DNA from: JAGHAJ01 sp964559865 [NCBI: uncultured Synergistota bacterium]
GTDB taxonomy: Bacteria > Synergistota > JAGHAJ01
Assembly (NCBI GenBank): GCA_964559865.1
Contig: CAZLJD010000020.1
Span: 1 to 62,448, forward strand
Reading direction: 5' to 3'
Length of the DNA stretch: 62,448 nucleotides
Shown: positions 20,513 through 28,056 of the stretch, piece by piece
How the letters are laid out: every line of letters starts with the position of its first letter
Numbering within the stretch: the first letter of the stretch is position 1
Position numbers and translations under genes: made by a program
The notes under the pieces: model-generated
Databases searched by the model: none
Seen by the model: the letters and a program-made list of their open reading frames with translations, nothing else
Told to the model about the DNA's origin: nothing

Positions 20513-21165
20513 GCGGTAATCAACTCCCCATCATCTTTCTTTTTTAAAAACGGATTTTTTTCCATCTCTTCTGCTATAGTTGTATATAAGCCATGTCCCG
20601 GATAAACTTTTGTGTCAGGGGGAAGCTTGAAAATTTTTTTCTTTATAGATCTGATTAGCTGTGGGAAATTGCCTCCGGGAAGGTCTGTTCTTCCAACTGA
20701 ACCATAAAATAGTAGATCTCCGACTATTACAGCTTTCTCTTCTGGAATCCATATAGAGATGCTTCCCGGGGTATGGCCTGGAGTATGAAGTATGTGTAGT
20801 TTTACTTCTCCGAGTTTCAAAATATCGCCATCCTTCACAAGTATATGGGGTTCTTGGATCTTAACAGCACGACCAAGCCATAGTGACAGGTTTTTTGTGA
20901 CAGAACCAAATATATCTGCTTCCTTTTCGTGGGCTACGACATACGATGAAAATCTGTCCTTAAATATGTCAATACCTCCTATGTGGTCTATGTGTCCGTG
21001 TGTCGCAATTATGTACTTTAACTTGAGTTCGTTGTCCTCTATGAACTTGGCAATTTCCTCGTGGAAGAACGCAGGATCGATAAGTGCTGTTTCTTTACTC
21101 TTATCGTCAATAAGTAGAAAACAGTTTGTTAGTAGATCTCCTAACACCCAACCTTTTATTGTCAT
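20509..21165 (-). CDS. Metallo-beta-lactamase fold hydrolase, glyoxalase II-like
   Basis: A 218-residue MBL-fold protein with the two-metal ligand set: THGHIDHIGG (HxHxDH), HTPGHTPGSISIW, VGDLLF (bridging Asp) and YPGHG. Such proteins act as thioester or small-ester hydrolases. The order rel-dtd-MBL is common in Firmicutes, where the MBL protein is also uncharacterised. It lies 2 bases behind dtd and overlaps mreB by 4 bases. No signal peptide is seen, so it is cytoplasmic. Confidence 0.88.
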   Translation of the reverse strand: MTIKGWVLGDLLTNCFLLIDDKSKETALIDPAFFHEEIAKFIEDNELKLKYIIATHGHIDHIGGIDIFKDRFSSYVVAHEKEADIFGSVTKNLSLWLGRAVKIQEPHILVKDGDILKLGEVKLHILHTPGHTPGSISIWIPEEKAVIVGDLLFYGSVGRTDLPGGNFPQLIRSIKKKIFKLPPDTKVYPGHGLYTTIAEEMEKNPFLKKKDDGELITA

Positions 21166-21167
21166 CT

Positions 21168-21626
21168 TTATTTACCTGATTTACCTGTTGTGTCTATTAT
21201 TATGGTAACGGGACCATCGTTAAATATTTTTACAAGCATGTCTGCTCCATACACCCCCGTTACTACCTTTCCGTGGTATATGTGTTTTACGAAAGAAACA
21301 AAGCTCTCGAACATTTTCTTTCCATCTTCGTAACTGGCAGCTTCTACAAAGCTGGGTCTTCTGCCTTTACGTGTGTCTCCATATAGGGTAAACTGGGAGA
21401 CAATAAGGATTTCCCCATCTATATCCTTTAGAGAAAGGTTCATCTTTCTCTCTTTGTCTTCAAATATTCTAAGGTTTACAATCTTTTCAGCAACATATCT
21501 TTTATCATCTTCCGTGTCTGTCTTCCCAACTCCTAACAGAACGACTAATCCTCTGTTTATCTCGGACACTATCTCATTGTTTACCTCAACGGATGCGTAT
21601 TTAACTCGCTGGATTACTGCTCGCAT
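21168..21626 (-). CDS. dtd: D-aminoacyl-tRNA deacylase
   Basis: Dtd removes D-amino acids (and glycine from tRNA-Ala) mischarged onto tRNA. The 152-residue protein opens with MRAVIQRVKYASV, has the SQFTLYGDTRKGRRPSF signature and the C-terminal cross-subunit motif NDGPVT that shapes the chiral pocket (Gly-cisPro). The 5' end overlaps rel by 26 bases. Confidence 0.95.
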   Translation of the reverse strand: MRAVIQRVKYASVEVNNEIVSEINRGLVVLLGVGKTDTEDDKRYVAEKIVNLRIFEDKERKMNLSLKDIDGEILIVSQFTLYGDTRKGRRPSFVEAASYEDGKKMFESFVSFVKHIYHGKVVTGVYGADMLVKIFNDGPVTIIIDTTGKSGK

Positions 21627-23772
21627 ATTTTCCTCCTTGCTTTCCAGAGTGTCTACTTACCTTTATTACACCTCTAACATTCTGTATCTTTGCCATAATA
21701 CTGTACAAATGTTCTAAATCTCTTATCCACACCTCTAATTCTATGGTTGCCAGCCCCCCTCTACCGCTCCTTCCCGTTACACCGCTGACATCTGCTCGGC
21801 TTTGAGAGATCTGGGTCATCACGTTTACTAAGAGGTTTGGCCTATCCACTGCTTCTACCTCTATGTGGACAGGATAGGTAGTTTTCTTGGATTCTTTCCA
21901 GTAAACTTTTATTAGTCTGTCTTTGGGTGCCCTTCTTATGTTGGGGCAGTCTGCCCTGTGGATTGTTATGCCTTTGCCTCTAGTAATGTATCCTATGATG
22001 TCATCTCCGGGGATTGGAGTGCAGCACTTCGCAAATCTCGTGAGTACCCCTTTCACCCCCTCCACTTCCACTCCAATGCCCTCTTTTTCTGTTTCTTGTG
22101 GTTTCTCCTGTTTTTGAGGTATTTCGCTCTCTAATTTTTCTTCTTTTGGTATCAATTGAGAGATACTTATCTTTCCAGCACCGATATTTACAAGGAGTTC
22201 TTCTGGTTTTAGGAATCCTATGGACCGTGCAAGTTCAGATAGGTTTTTTTCTGATAAGAATTCTTTTATGCTTAGACCTCTCTTTCTCAGTTCTTTTTCC
22301 AATATTTCCCTTCCAAGTGGTAGAAGGCTTTCCCTCTCCTTTTGTCTAAACCAGTGCTTTATCTTATCTCGTGCACTCGGGCTCTTTACTATTCTTAGCC
22401 AGTCTCGGCTTGGTGATGACTTTGAGGAAGTTATTATTTTTACTATGTCACCATCTTTAAGATGATAGTCAAGGGGGACGATTTTTTGGTTTACGATGGC
22501 TCCAACACATCTATGCCCTACCTCTGTGTGTATTGCATACGCAAAGTCTATAGGAGTGCTACCTCTTGGTAACCTTTTTATATCTCCCTTTGGTGTGAAT
22601 ACGAACACTTCTGAGCTTCTTAGGTCTATACTCAATGATTCCATGAACTCTTTTGGGTCATGCATGTCCTTTTGCCATTCCAGTATTCGTCTAAGCCAGG
22701 ACAGTTTTTCGTCTATCTCATCTGTGTGGACTTTTCCCTCCTTGTATTTCCAGTGAGCTGCTATACCGTATTCGGCTGTGTTGTGCATCTTCCATGTCCT
22801 TATCTGTACTTCGAGGGTTTTTGCCTCTGGACCTACTACTGTTGTGTGTAGCGACTGATACATGTTTAGTTTTGGATTTGCTATGTAGTCCTTGAACCTA
22901 TTTGGCAGTGGTTTCCACAGGTTGTGCACTATGCCAAGTACTGCATAGCAGTCCTTTATGGAGTCTACTATGATTCTTATAGCTCTAAGGTCGTATATCT
23001 TGTCCAAGGGCTGTTTTTTAACCAGCATCTTTTGGTATATGCTATATATGTGTTTTGGCCTGCCTTCTATATGTCCCCTTATGCCAAATTCCAGTAGCTT
23101 CGTTTGTAGCGCTACCTTTACCTTTTCAATGAACTTTTCACTCTCTTGGTGCTGTTCAGCGATATAGCTTGCTATTCTGTTGTATATATCCGGTTTGAGC
23201 ACTTTGAAGGAGAGGTCCTCAAGTTCTGATTTCATCTTATACATGCCAAGTCGGTGAGCTATTGGTGCATATATGTCTATGGTTTCTTTGGCAATCCTTT
23301 TCTGCTTCTCAGGACTCAGGTAACTTATGGTCCTTATGTTATGCAGTCTATCTGCGAGTTTTATTAGTATAACCCTTATGTCTTTTGCCATCACGATAAA
23401 CATCTTTCTTAAATTTTCTACCTGATAGTCGGTAGAGGTTCTAAACGGTAGTTTACTCAGCTTTGTGACACCTTCTACGAGTAGTGCTATGTCTTCTCCG
23501 AAGGCTTCCTTCAGTTGTTCTCTGGATATACTGGTATCCTCTATTACATCGTGTAAGATAGATGCAGCGATAGTGTCTCTGTCCATTCCCATGTTTGATA
23601 GTATAAGTGCTACGCTAAGTGGATGTAAAATGTATGGTTCCCCTGATGCCCGTTTCTGGCCACTGTGGGCATCTGCAGCAAATTTATAGGCTCTTTCTAT
23701 TATTTCAAGGCTATCCTTAGATTCGAAATGGCTTTTAATCTCACCTAATAATCTTTCTGCAGATTCTTCCAT
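21601..23772 (-). CDS. rel: Bifunctional (p)ppGpp synthetase/hydrolase (Rel/SpoT)
   Basis: A 723-residue long RelA/SpoT homologue controlling the stringent response. Domains in order: HD hydrolase (ASILHDVIEDT, with HD intact), synthetase (YDLRAIRIIVDS ... LPNRFKDYIANPKLNMYQSLHTTV), TGS (VFVFTPKGDIKRLPRGSTPIDFAYAIHTEVGH), a Cys pair region (FAKCCTPIPGD) and a C-terminal ACT domain. The RFKD motif, rather than ExDD, is typical of enzymes with both synthesis and hydrolysis activity. It sits between apt and dtd, an arrangement common in Gram-positive bacteria. Confidence 0.96.
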   Translation of the reverse strand: MEESAERLLGEIKSHFESKDSLEIIERAYKFAADAHSGQKRASGEPYILHPLSVALILSNMGMDRDTIAASILHDVIEDTSISREQLKEAFGEDIALLVEGVTKLSKLPFRTSTDYQVENLRKMFIVMAKDIRVILIKLADRLHNIRTISYLSPEKQKRIAKETIDIYAPIAHRLGMYKMKSELEDLSFKVLKPDIYNRIASYIAEQHQESEKFIEKVKVALQTKLLEFGIRGHIEGRPKHIYSIYQKMLVKKQPLDKIYDLRAIRIIVDSIKDCYAVLGIVHNLWKPLPNRFKDYIANPKLNMYQSLHTTVVGPEAKTLEVQIRTWKMHNTAEYGIAAHWKYKEGKVHTDEIDEKLSWLRRILEWQKDMHDPKEFMESLSIDLRSSEVFVFTPKGDIKRLPRGSTPIDFAYAIHTEVGHRCVGAIVNQKIVPLDYHLKDGDIVKIITSSKSSPSRDWLRIVKSPSARDKIKHWFRQKERESLLPLGREILEKELRKRGLSIKEFLSEKNLSELARSIGFLKPEELLVNIGAGKISISQLIPKEEKLESEIPQKQEKPQETEKEGIGVEVEGVKGVLTRFAKCCTPIPGDDIIGYITRGKGITIHRADCPNIRRAPKDRLIKVYWKESKKTTYPVHIEVEAVDRPNLLVNVMTQISQSRADVSGVTGRSGRGGLATIELEVWIRDLEHLYSIMAKIQNVRGVIKVSRHSGKQGGKYASSNPAS

Positions 23773-23786
23773 AAAGTTCCCTTCTT

Positions 23787-24299
23787 TTAGTATTGGACTA
23801 TGGAGAATACATCATATCCTTTGAGTAATTCTCTTCCCTTTAGATCAAGAAGTTCTATTACGAAACCAAATCCTGCGATTTCTCCACCTAACTCTTCTAC
23901 TAAACTTTTGGCTGCCTTTACCGTTCCACCAGTTGCAAGCAAGTCATCTATTATGAGAACTTTCTCTCCCTTCTCTATACTGTCTGTGTGCACCTCTACA
24001 GAGGCAGTTCCATACTCCAATGAGTACTCCTTTTCTATCTTCTTCCATGGTAGCTTTCCCTTTTTCCTTATTGGTACAAAACCAACTCCCATTTTGTATG
24101 CGATGGCTCCTCCGAATATGAATCCTCTTGCATCTATTCCTACCACTTTGTCCACCTTTTTGTCCTTAAAATGATTGTAGATTTTGTCCACTGCTTCCCT
24201 GAATGCTTCTGCATCTTTCAGCAGCGTTGTTATGTCCCTGAATATTATGCCTTTTTTGGGAAAATCTGGTATAGACCTAATGCTACTTTTTAAATTCAT
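23787..24299 (-). CDS. apt: Adenine phosphoribosyltransferase
   Basis: Apt salvages adenine to AMP using PRPP. The 170-residue product has the family opening LKSSIRSIPDFPKKGIIFRDIT, the conserved GIDARGFIFG and the PRPP-binding loop VLIIDDLLATGGT. AGGAGGGAG lies about 5 bases before the ATG. It is directly upstream of rel and downstream of recJ. Confidence 0.96.
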   Translation of the reverse strand: MNLKSSIRSIPDFPKKGIIFRDITTLLKDAEAFREAVDKIYNHFKDKKVDKVVGIDARGFIFGGAIAYKMGVGFVPIRKKGKLPWKKIEKEYSLEYGTASVEVHTDSIEKGEKVLIIDDLLATGGTVKAAKSLVEELGGEIAGFGFVIELLDLKGRELLKGYDVFSIVQY

Positions 24300-24321
24300 G
24301 GATACTCCCTCCTACTGAAGT

Positions 24322-25986
24322 TTATATGTAACCCTCTACCCTGATGGTAGGGGACTCTTCTCCCTTCCATCTATCTACTTGCAGAGTGTATATTATTTGC
24401 CGATCTTTCCCCATCAGCACCACATTTGACAGATTTTTGGGTACGAGTATAGAGCAGCTATTATATGTAGACTTATGATAACCGTTTATTGGTAAATATT
24501 CAAGACCCCATGGCAAGTAGGATGCAAAAATTGGTTCAGGATTTGCTTCACCATAAGGTTCTAATAGTTCTATTTCTTTTGCTAACTCCAGTGTTATGTC
24601 GTCTATTGGTAGGTAGAGCTCTGCTTTTGAGGTAGTTTTCTCCCTGTAGGGTAGTATTTCTTTTAGAGTTTGGGTCCACCTTTCTTCAAATCTTGACAAG
24701 TTGTCCATTGAAACCTTTACGCCTGCTGCTCCCCTGTGTCCGCCAAAGCTGGTTAGCTCGTCAGACACCTTGAGTAGGGAATCGAATAAGTCAATTTCCT
24801 CTATACTTCTTGCAGATCCCTTTATAATGTCTTTGTTTCTCGTAAGGACAATAGCTGGCATGTTGTATTTTTCTGCCAGTTTTGATGCCACTATTCCAAG
24901 TATTCCAACATGCCAATCCTCTTTGTAGACCACGAGCCCACATTTTCTATAAAGGTTCTTGCTTTGTATTATGTTTGTTGCCTCTCTTAGGGTTTTTTCC
25001 ACTAATTTCTGTCTCTTCCTGTTGAGTTCATCTAACTTATCTGCCAGCCTTTTTGCTCTATACCTTTCGCTGCTTAAAAGGAGCTTTACTGCAAGTTTTG
25101 CACTTTCTATTCTTCCTGCTGCGTTAAGCCTTGGAGCTAATATGAAGCCTATGGAATGAGAATTTATCTTTCTTCCACTGAGACCACTTACATTTATGAG
25201 AGCTTCCAACCCTAAGTTCTTTGTATTATATAGTACTTCTATCCCCTTAGATGCTAGTATTCTGTTATCTTTTACAAGTGGGACCCTGTCTGCTATTATC
25301 CCGAGGGATACAAGGTCAAGGTAATCGTTAAGGAATGTGTCTTTGCCAGTGAGTCTTTTTATTAAAGCCCGAGCAAAATGCCATGCTACTACGACTCCTG
25401 CCATCTCTTTGAACGGAAATCTGTTCTCTTCTCTGTGTGAGTTTACCACTGCTACCGCGCCTGGCAGTTCTGTATCGGGTATGTGATGGTCCGTTACGAT
25501 GATGTCAAGTCCTTTGTTCATTGCGTAGTTTACGAGCTCCCTGTCTCTTATCCCGCAGTCAACGGTTACTGCAAGTTTCATGTCATTCTGTATGGCATAG
25601 TCTAAAGAGTGTTTATTCAATCCGTAACCGTCCTCTATCCTGTCCGGTATGTAAAAGTATAGGTTTTCTGTAAAGAAGCGCAGTACTTTGAGCAAAAGTG
25701 CTGTTGATGTTATACCATCTACATCGTAGTCTCCTATGATGAGGATATTCTCTTTTCTCTTTATAGCTGCTGCAACCCTCTCTACTGCATATTCCATGTC
25801 TGCAAATTTCATTGAATCGGTAACAGCGGAGAGTTTTGGATGAAGAAACTCCTCTGCCTCGACGGCAGAGGAGATACCTCTGTTTACTAAAAGCTGGGAT
25901 AATATACGAGATATACCTATTTTTTCAGATAGTTGCTCCACTATTGTTGAATGCTTATCGCCTCTTTTTTCTGCTTTCGTGCACAC
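24322..25986 (-). CDS. recJ: Single-stranded-DNA-specific exonuclease RecJ
   Basis: RecJ degrades single-stranded DNA 5' to 3' in recombination and repair. The 554-residue protein has the DHH-family motifs IIGDYDVDGITSTALL, VDCGIRD, VTDHHIPD, and the DHHA1-type segment FGGHRGAAGVKV, followed by an OB-like C-terminal region. The start is GTG 25986 with GAGGAAG about 10 bases before it. It begins 2 bases after the LapA-like gene, implying coupled expression. Confidence 0.95.
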   Translation of the reverse strand: MCTKAEKRGDKHSTIVEQLSEKIGISRILSQLLVNRGISSAVEAEEFLHPKLSAVTDSMKFADMEYAVERVAAAIKRKENILIIGDYDVDGITSTALLLKVLRFFTENLYFYIPDRIEDGYGLNKHSLDYAIQNDMKLAVTVDCGIRDRELVNYAMNKGLDIIVTDHHIPDTELPGAVAVVNSHREENRFPFKEMAGVVVAWHFARALIKRLTGKDTFLNDYLDLVSLGIIADRVPLVKDNRILASKGIEVLYNTKNLGLEALINVSGLSGRKINSHSIGFILAPRLNAAGRIESAKLAVKLLLSSERYRAKRLADKLDELNRKRQKLVEKTLREATNIIQSKNLYRKCGLVVYKEDWHVGILGIVASKLAEKYNMPAIVLTRNKDIIKGSARSIEEIDLFDSLLKVSDELTSFGGHRGAAGVKVSMDNLSRFEERWTQTLKEILPYREKTTSKAELYLPIDDITLELAKEIELLEPYGEANPEPIFASYLPWGLEYLPINGYHKSTYNSCSILVPKNLSNVVLMGKDRQIIYTLQVDRWKGEESPTIRVEGYI

Positions 25987-25988
25987 TT

Positions 25989-26483
25989 TTATGTTTCTTC
26001 CTCAACCTCTCTGATTGGTTGTTGAAAATCCTCCGTAGTAGTTGGACTGATCTCTGTGTGGTCTTCCACCGAATACTCACTGGAAGGCCTTTCCTTTTCT
26101 TCTGTTACATTTTCCCTTGTTTTTTCCTCTATTTCTGAGAGTTTCATGTTTATCCTCTGTATTTCAGACTTCAGGTTCACTATTTCACCTTGAATAACTT
26201 CCAGTTTTCTCTCATATGCGCTAAATGTTTCCTTTGTCTCTTCTTCTTTGTTTTTGTTAGCTTGTGCTACTTCTTTCTTTTTGCCTCTTCTGGTTAGCCT
26301 GATAAGTATGTCTACTATCCCCATTAGAAGGGCACCCAAAAATACACTTACAATAGCTACCCACGCTATAGATGTTTGGTATGTATGGGTGAGGATGTGG
26401 ATAGTTACGGTTGCATTGTTTTGCACTGTAAACCCTACGGCTAATATGGCAAATGCTAATGCAATTATTATGTATACCTGCAT
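25989..26483 (-). CDS. LapA-domain membrane protein with coiled coil
   Basis: A 164-residue protein with two N-terminal membrane segments (about residues 3-20 and 38-60) separated by a short beta-strand loop (VQNNATVTIHILTHTYQTS), the layout of the LapA/DUF1049 family. It continues with a cytoplasmic tail containing a predicted coiled coil (about residues 88-130) and an acidic end. In E. coli LapA helps regulate LPS export with LapB; whether this host makes LPS is not shown here. It heads the minus-strand cluster and has AGGAGG 8 bases before its ATG. Confidence 0.75.
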   Translation of the reverse strand: MQVYIIIALAFAILAVGFTVQNNATVTIHILTHTYQTSIAWVAIVSVFLGALLMGIVDILIRLTRRGKKKEVAQANKNKEEETKETFSAYERKLEVIQGEIVNLKSEIQRINMKLSEIEEKTRENVTEEKERPSSEYSVEDHTEISPTTTEDFQQPIREVEEET

Positions 26484-26518
26484 TTTGAAAACCTCCTTCT
26501 GGATTATTAGCTCATTTC

Positions 26519-26544
26519 ATTATAGCACAAAAGAGGTACTCTTT
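26519..26544 (-). promoter_or_regulatory. Extended -10 promoter of the minus-strand cluster, with spacer dyad
   Basis: On the minus strand TGCTATAAT (TATAAT at 26524-26519, TGn directly before it) lies about 35 bases ahead of the LapA-like start. No good -35 hexamer is present, as expected for an extended -10 promoter. The spacer holds a 6-bp dyad, AAAGAG-TAC-CTCTTT (26530-26544), that could be an operator or a weak hairpin following the tRNA genes. Confidence 0.55.
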
Positions 26545-26572
26545 ATACTGGTGAAATGCCTTAGAAATAAAA

Positions 26573-26649
26573 TGGTGGCGGTGCAAGGACTCGAACCTTG
26601 GACACTGCGGGTATGAACCGCATGCTCTAGCCACCTGAGCTACACCGCC
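26573..26649 (-). tRNA. tRNA-Met (CAT), elongator type
   Basis: A 77-nt tRNA with encoded CCA. The acceptor stem is GGCGGTG/CACCGCC with discriminator A. The anticodon loop is TTCATAC (anticodon CAT) and the T loop is TTCGAGT. A paired G1-C72 and body resembling elongator tRNA-Met of other bacteria argue against initiator. A lysidine-type tRNA-Ile with CAT is a less likely alternative. Confidence 0.92.
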
Positions 26650-26680
26650 ACTCTATTTTTATGGGGATCAAATTGGCTAA

Positions 26681-26757
<77 letters not shown>

Positions 26758-26771
26758 TCTATCCTCTCACG

Positions 26772-26860
26772 TGGTGCCGGGAGCCGGAATCGAACCGGCA
26801 CGGGCCCACAGGCCCACGGGATTTTAAGTCCAGTGCGTCTACCAGTTCCGCCATCCCGGC
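26772..26860 (-). tRNA. tRNA-Leu (TAA)
   Basis: An 89-nt class II tRNA with encoded CCA. The acceptor stem is GCCGGGA, the anticodon is TAA, and a long GC-rich variable arm (GGGCCTGTGGGCCC) is present. It is first in the three-gene tRNA transcript and starts about 7 bases after the predicted transcription start. Confidence 0.96.
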
Positions 26861-26873
26861 GTTGGCATGTAGT

Positions 26874-26902
26874 ATTATATTACAAGAGCGATAACTTGTC
26901 AA
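26874..26902 (-). promoter_or_regulatory. Consensus sigma-A promoter for the tRNA cluster
   Basis: On the minus strand a perfect TTGACA (26902-26897) and a perfect TATAAT (26879-26874) are separated by 17 bases. Transcription would begin near 26867, a few bases before tRNA-Leu. Full consensus is expected for a stable-RNA promoter. Confidence 0.85.
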
Positions 26903-26960
26903 TACTTCTAAGGAAAGTTCATTATGCTTTACTGAGATTGGGCACAAAAGCTGCTTATTC

Positions 26961-26989
26961 TTGACATAAATATGTGTATGATGTACACT
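26961..26989 (+). promoter_or_regulatory. Promoter of the BMP transporter operon
   Basis: TTGACA (26961-26966) and TACACT (26984-26989) are spaced by 17 bases, giving a leader of about 35-40 bases before the lipoprotein-type binding-protein gene. The -10 matches the consensus at four of six positions. It is divergent from the tRNA promoter about 60 bases away. Confidence 0.65.
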
Positions 26990-27034
26990 TTCTTTAGTTT
27001 GTAATACTTTAAACTAAAAAAGGGGGTATGGATG

Positions 27035-28054
27035 ATGAGAAGAGGGACTTTGAGTGTTGTGTTGGTAATGGTGCTGGTGTTTTCCCTGTTTGGATCTACG
27101 TACGCAGCGTCTCCTAAGAAGGTGGCTTATGTGATTAACGGTTCTTTAGGAGATCATGCGTTTTACGATTCGGGGTATCGAGGATTAATGCAAATAAAGA
27201 AGGACTTTGGTGCAAAGGTGAGGGTTTTAGAATGTAAGTTTGACCCGTCTTTGTACTATCCAAGCCTGCTTACAGCAGCCCGGTGGGCAGATGTAATATT
27301 TGTAATATCTTATGGTTTTGAGAAGGAACTTAAGCAGATAGCGGACAGATTCCCGTCTAAGATTTTTGTAAATGTAGACACGAATGTTATGGATCCAAAA
27401 CATCTCCTTTCTAGTATAGTTTACAGACAAGAGGAAGGCGCATTCCTTGCAGGTGTGACTGCAGCGATTACAACTACACTGACAAAGTTACCAGGCATAA
27501 ATCCTCAGAAGATAATAGGCGCTGTGGGTGGTGATGATGATATAGTAATTAGAGCTTTCATGTATGGGTATAAGAGAGGTGCTCACTATGTCGACCCGCA
27601 AACCCAAGTTAAGATTGTCTATATAGGCAACTGGGATGATCCTGCTAAGGGGAAGGCAGCTGCACTACAGCTTTACTCTGAGGGTGCTGATGTTGTATTT
27701 CAGGTTGCTGCACTTGCTGGTATAGGCGTACTCAAGGCAGCAAAGCAAGTGGGCAAATATGCGATAGGCGTTGATAGCAACGAAAATGGTATTGCGCCGG
27801 GACACGTAATAACCAGTGATTTGAAAGAAGTTGGTAAATCTATGTATAAGGTGTACAAGATGATAGTAGATGGTACCTACAAAAGGGGAAAAGTGTATAG
27901 TTTCGGTGTAAAGGAGGGAATGGTTGGACTTGCTATAGATAAATACACGAGACAGATATTGCCCGAAGATGTTATTGACAGGATAGTAAAGATTCAAAAT
28001 GATATAGCTACAGGTAAGCTAGTAGTTCCTCCCTATAAACCAGAAAAGAAGTAG
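27035..28054 (+). CDS. BMP/PnrA-family substrate-binding protein of a nucleoside ABC transporter
   Basis: An extracytoplasmic binding protein of about 339 residues. It has a cleavable signal peptide (positive MRRG, hydrophobic core to about residue 20, predicted cut after TYAA) and no lipobox cysteine, unlike most PnrA lipoproteins. Family features include GSLGDHAFYDSGYRG, NVDTNV, GAFLAG and VFQVAALAGIGVLKAAK near the C-lobe. Characterised BMP proteins bind purine or pyrimidine nucleosides. AGGGGG lies 8 bases before ATG 27035; the adjacent ATG 27032 is also possible. The next three genes are its ATPase and two permeases. Confidence 0.9.
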   Translation: MRRGTLSVVLVMVLVFSLFGSTYAASPKKVAYVINGSLGDHAFYDSGYRGLMQIKKDFGAKVRVLECKFDPSLYYPSLLTAARWADVIFVISYGFEKELKQIADRFPSKIFVNVDTNVMDPKHLLSSIVYRQEEGAFLAGVTAAITTTLTKLPGINPQKIIGAVGGDDDIVIRAFMYGYKRGAHYVDPQTQVKIVYIGNWDDPAKGKAAALQLYSEGADVVFQVAALAGIGVLKAAKQVGKYAIGVDSNENGIAPGHVITSDLKEVGKSMYKVYKMIVDGTYKRGKVYSFGVKEGMVGLAIDKYTRQILPEDVIDRIVKIQNDIATGKLVVPPYKPEKK

Positions 28055-28056
28055 TC

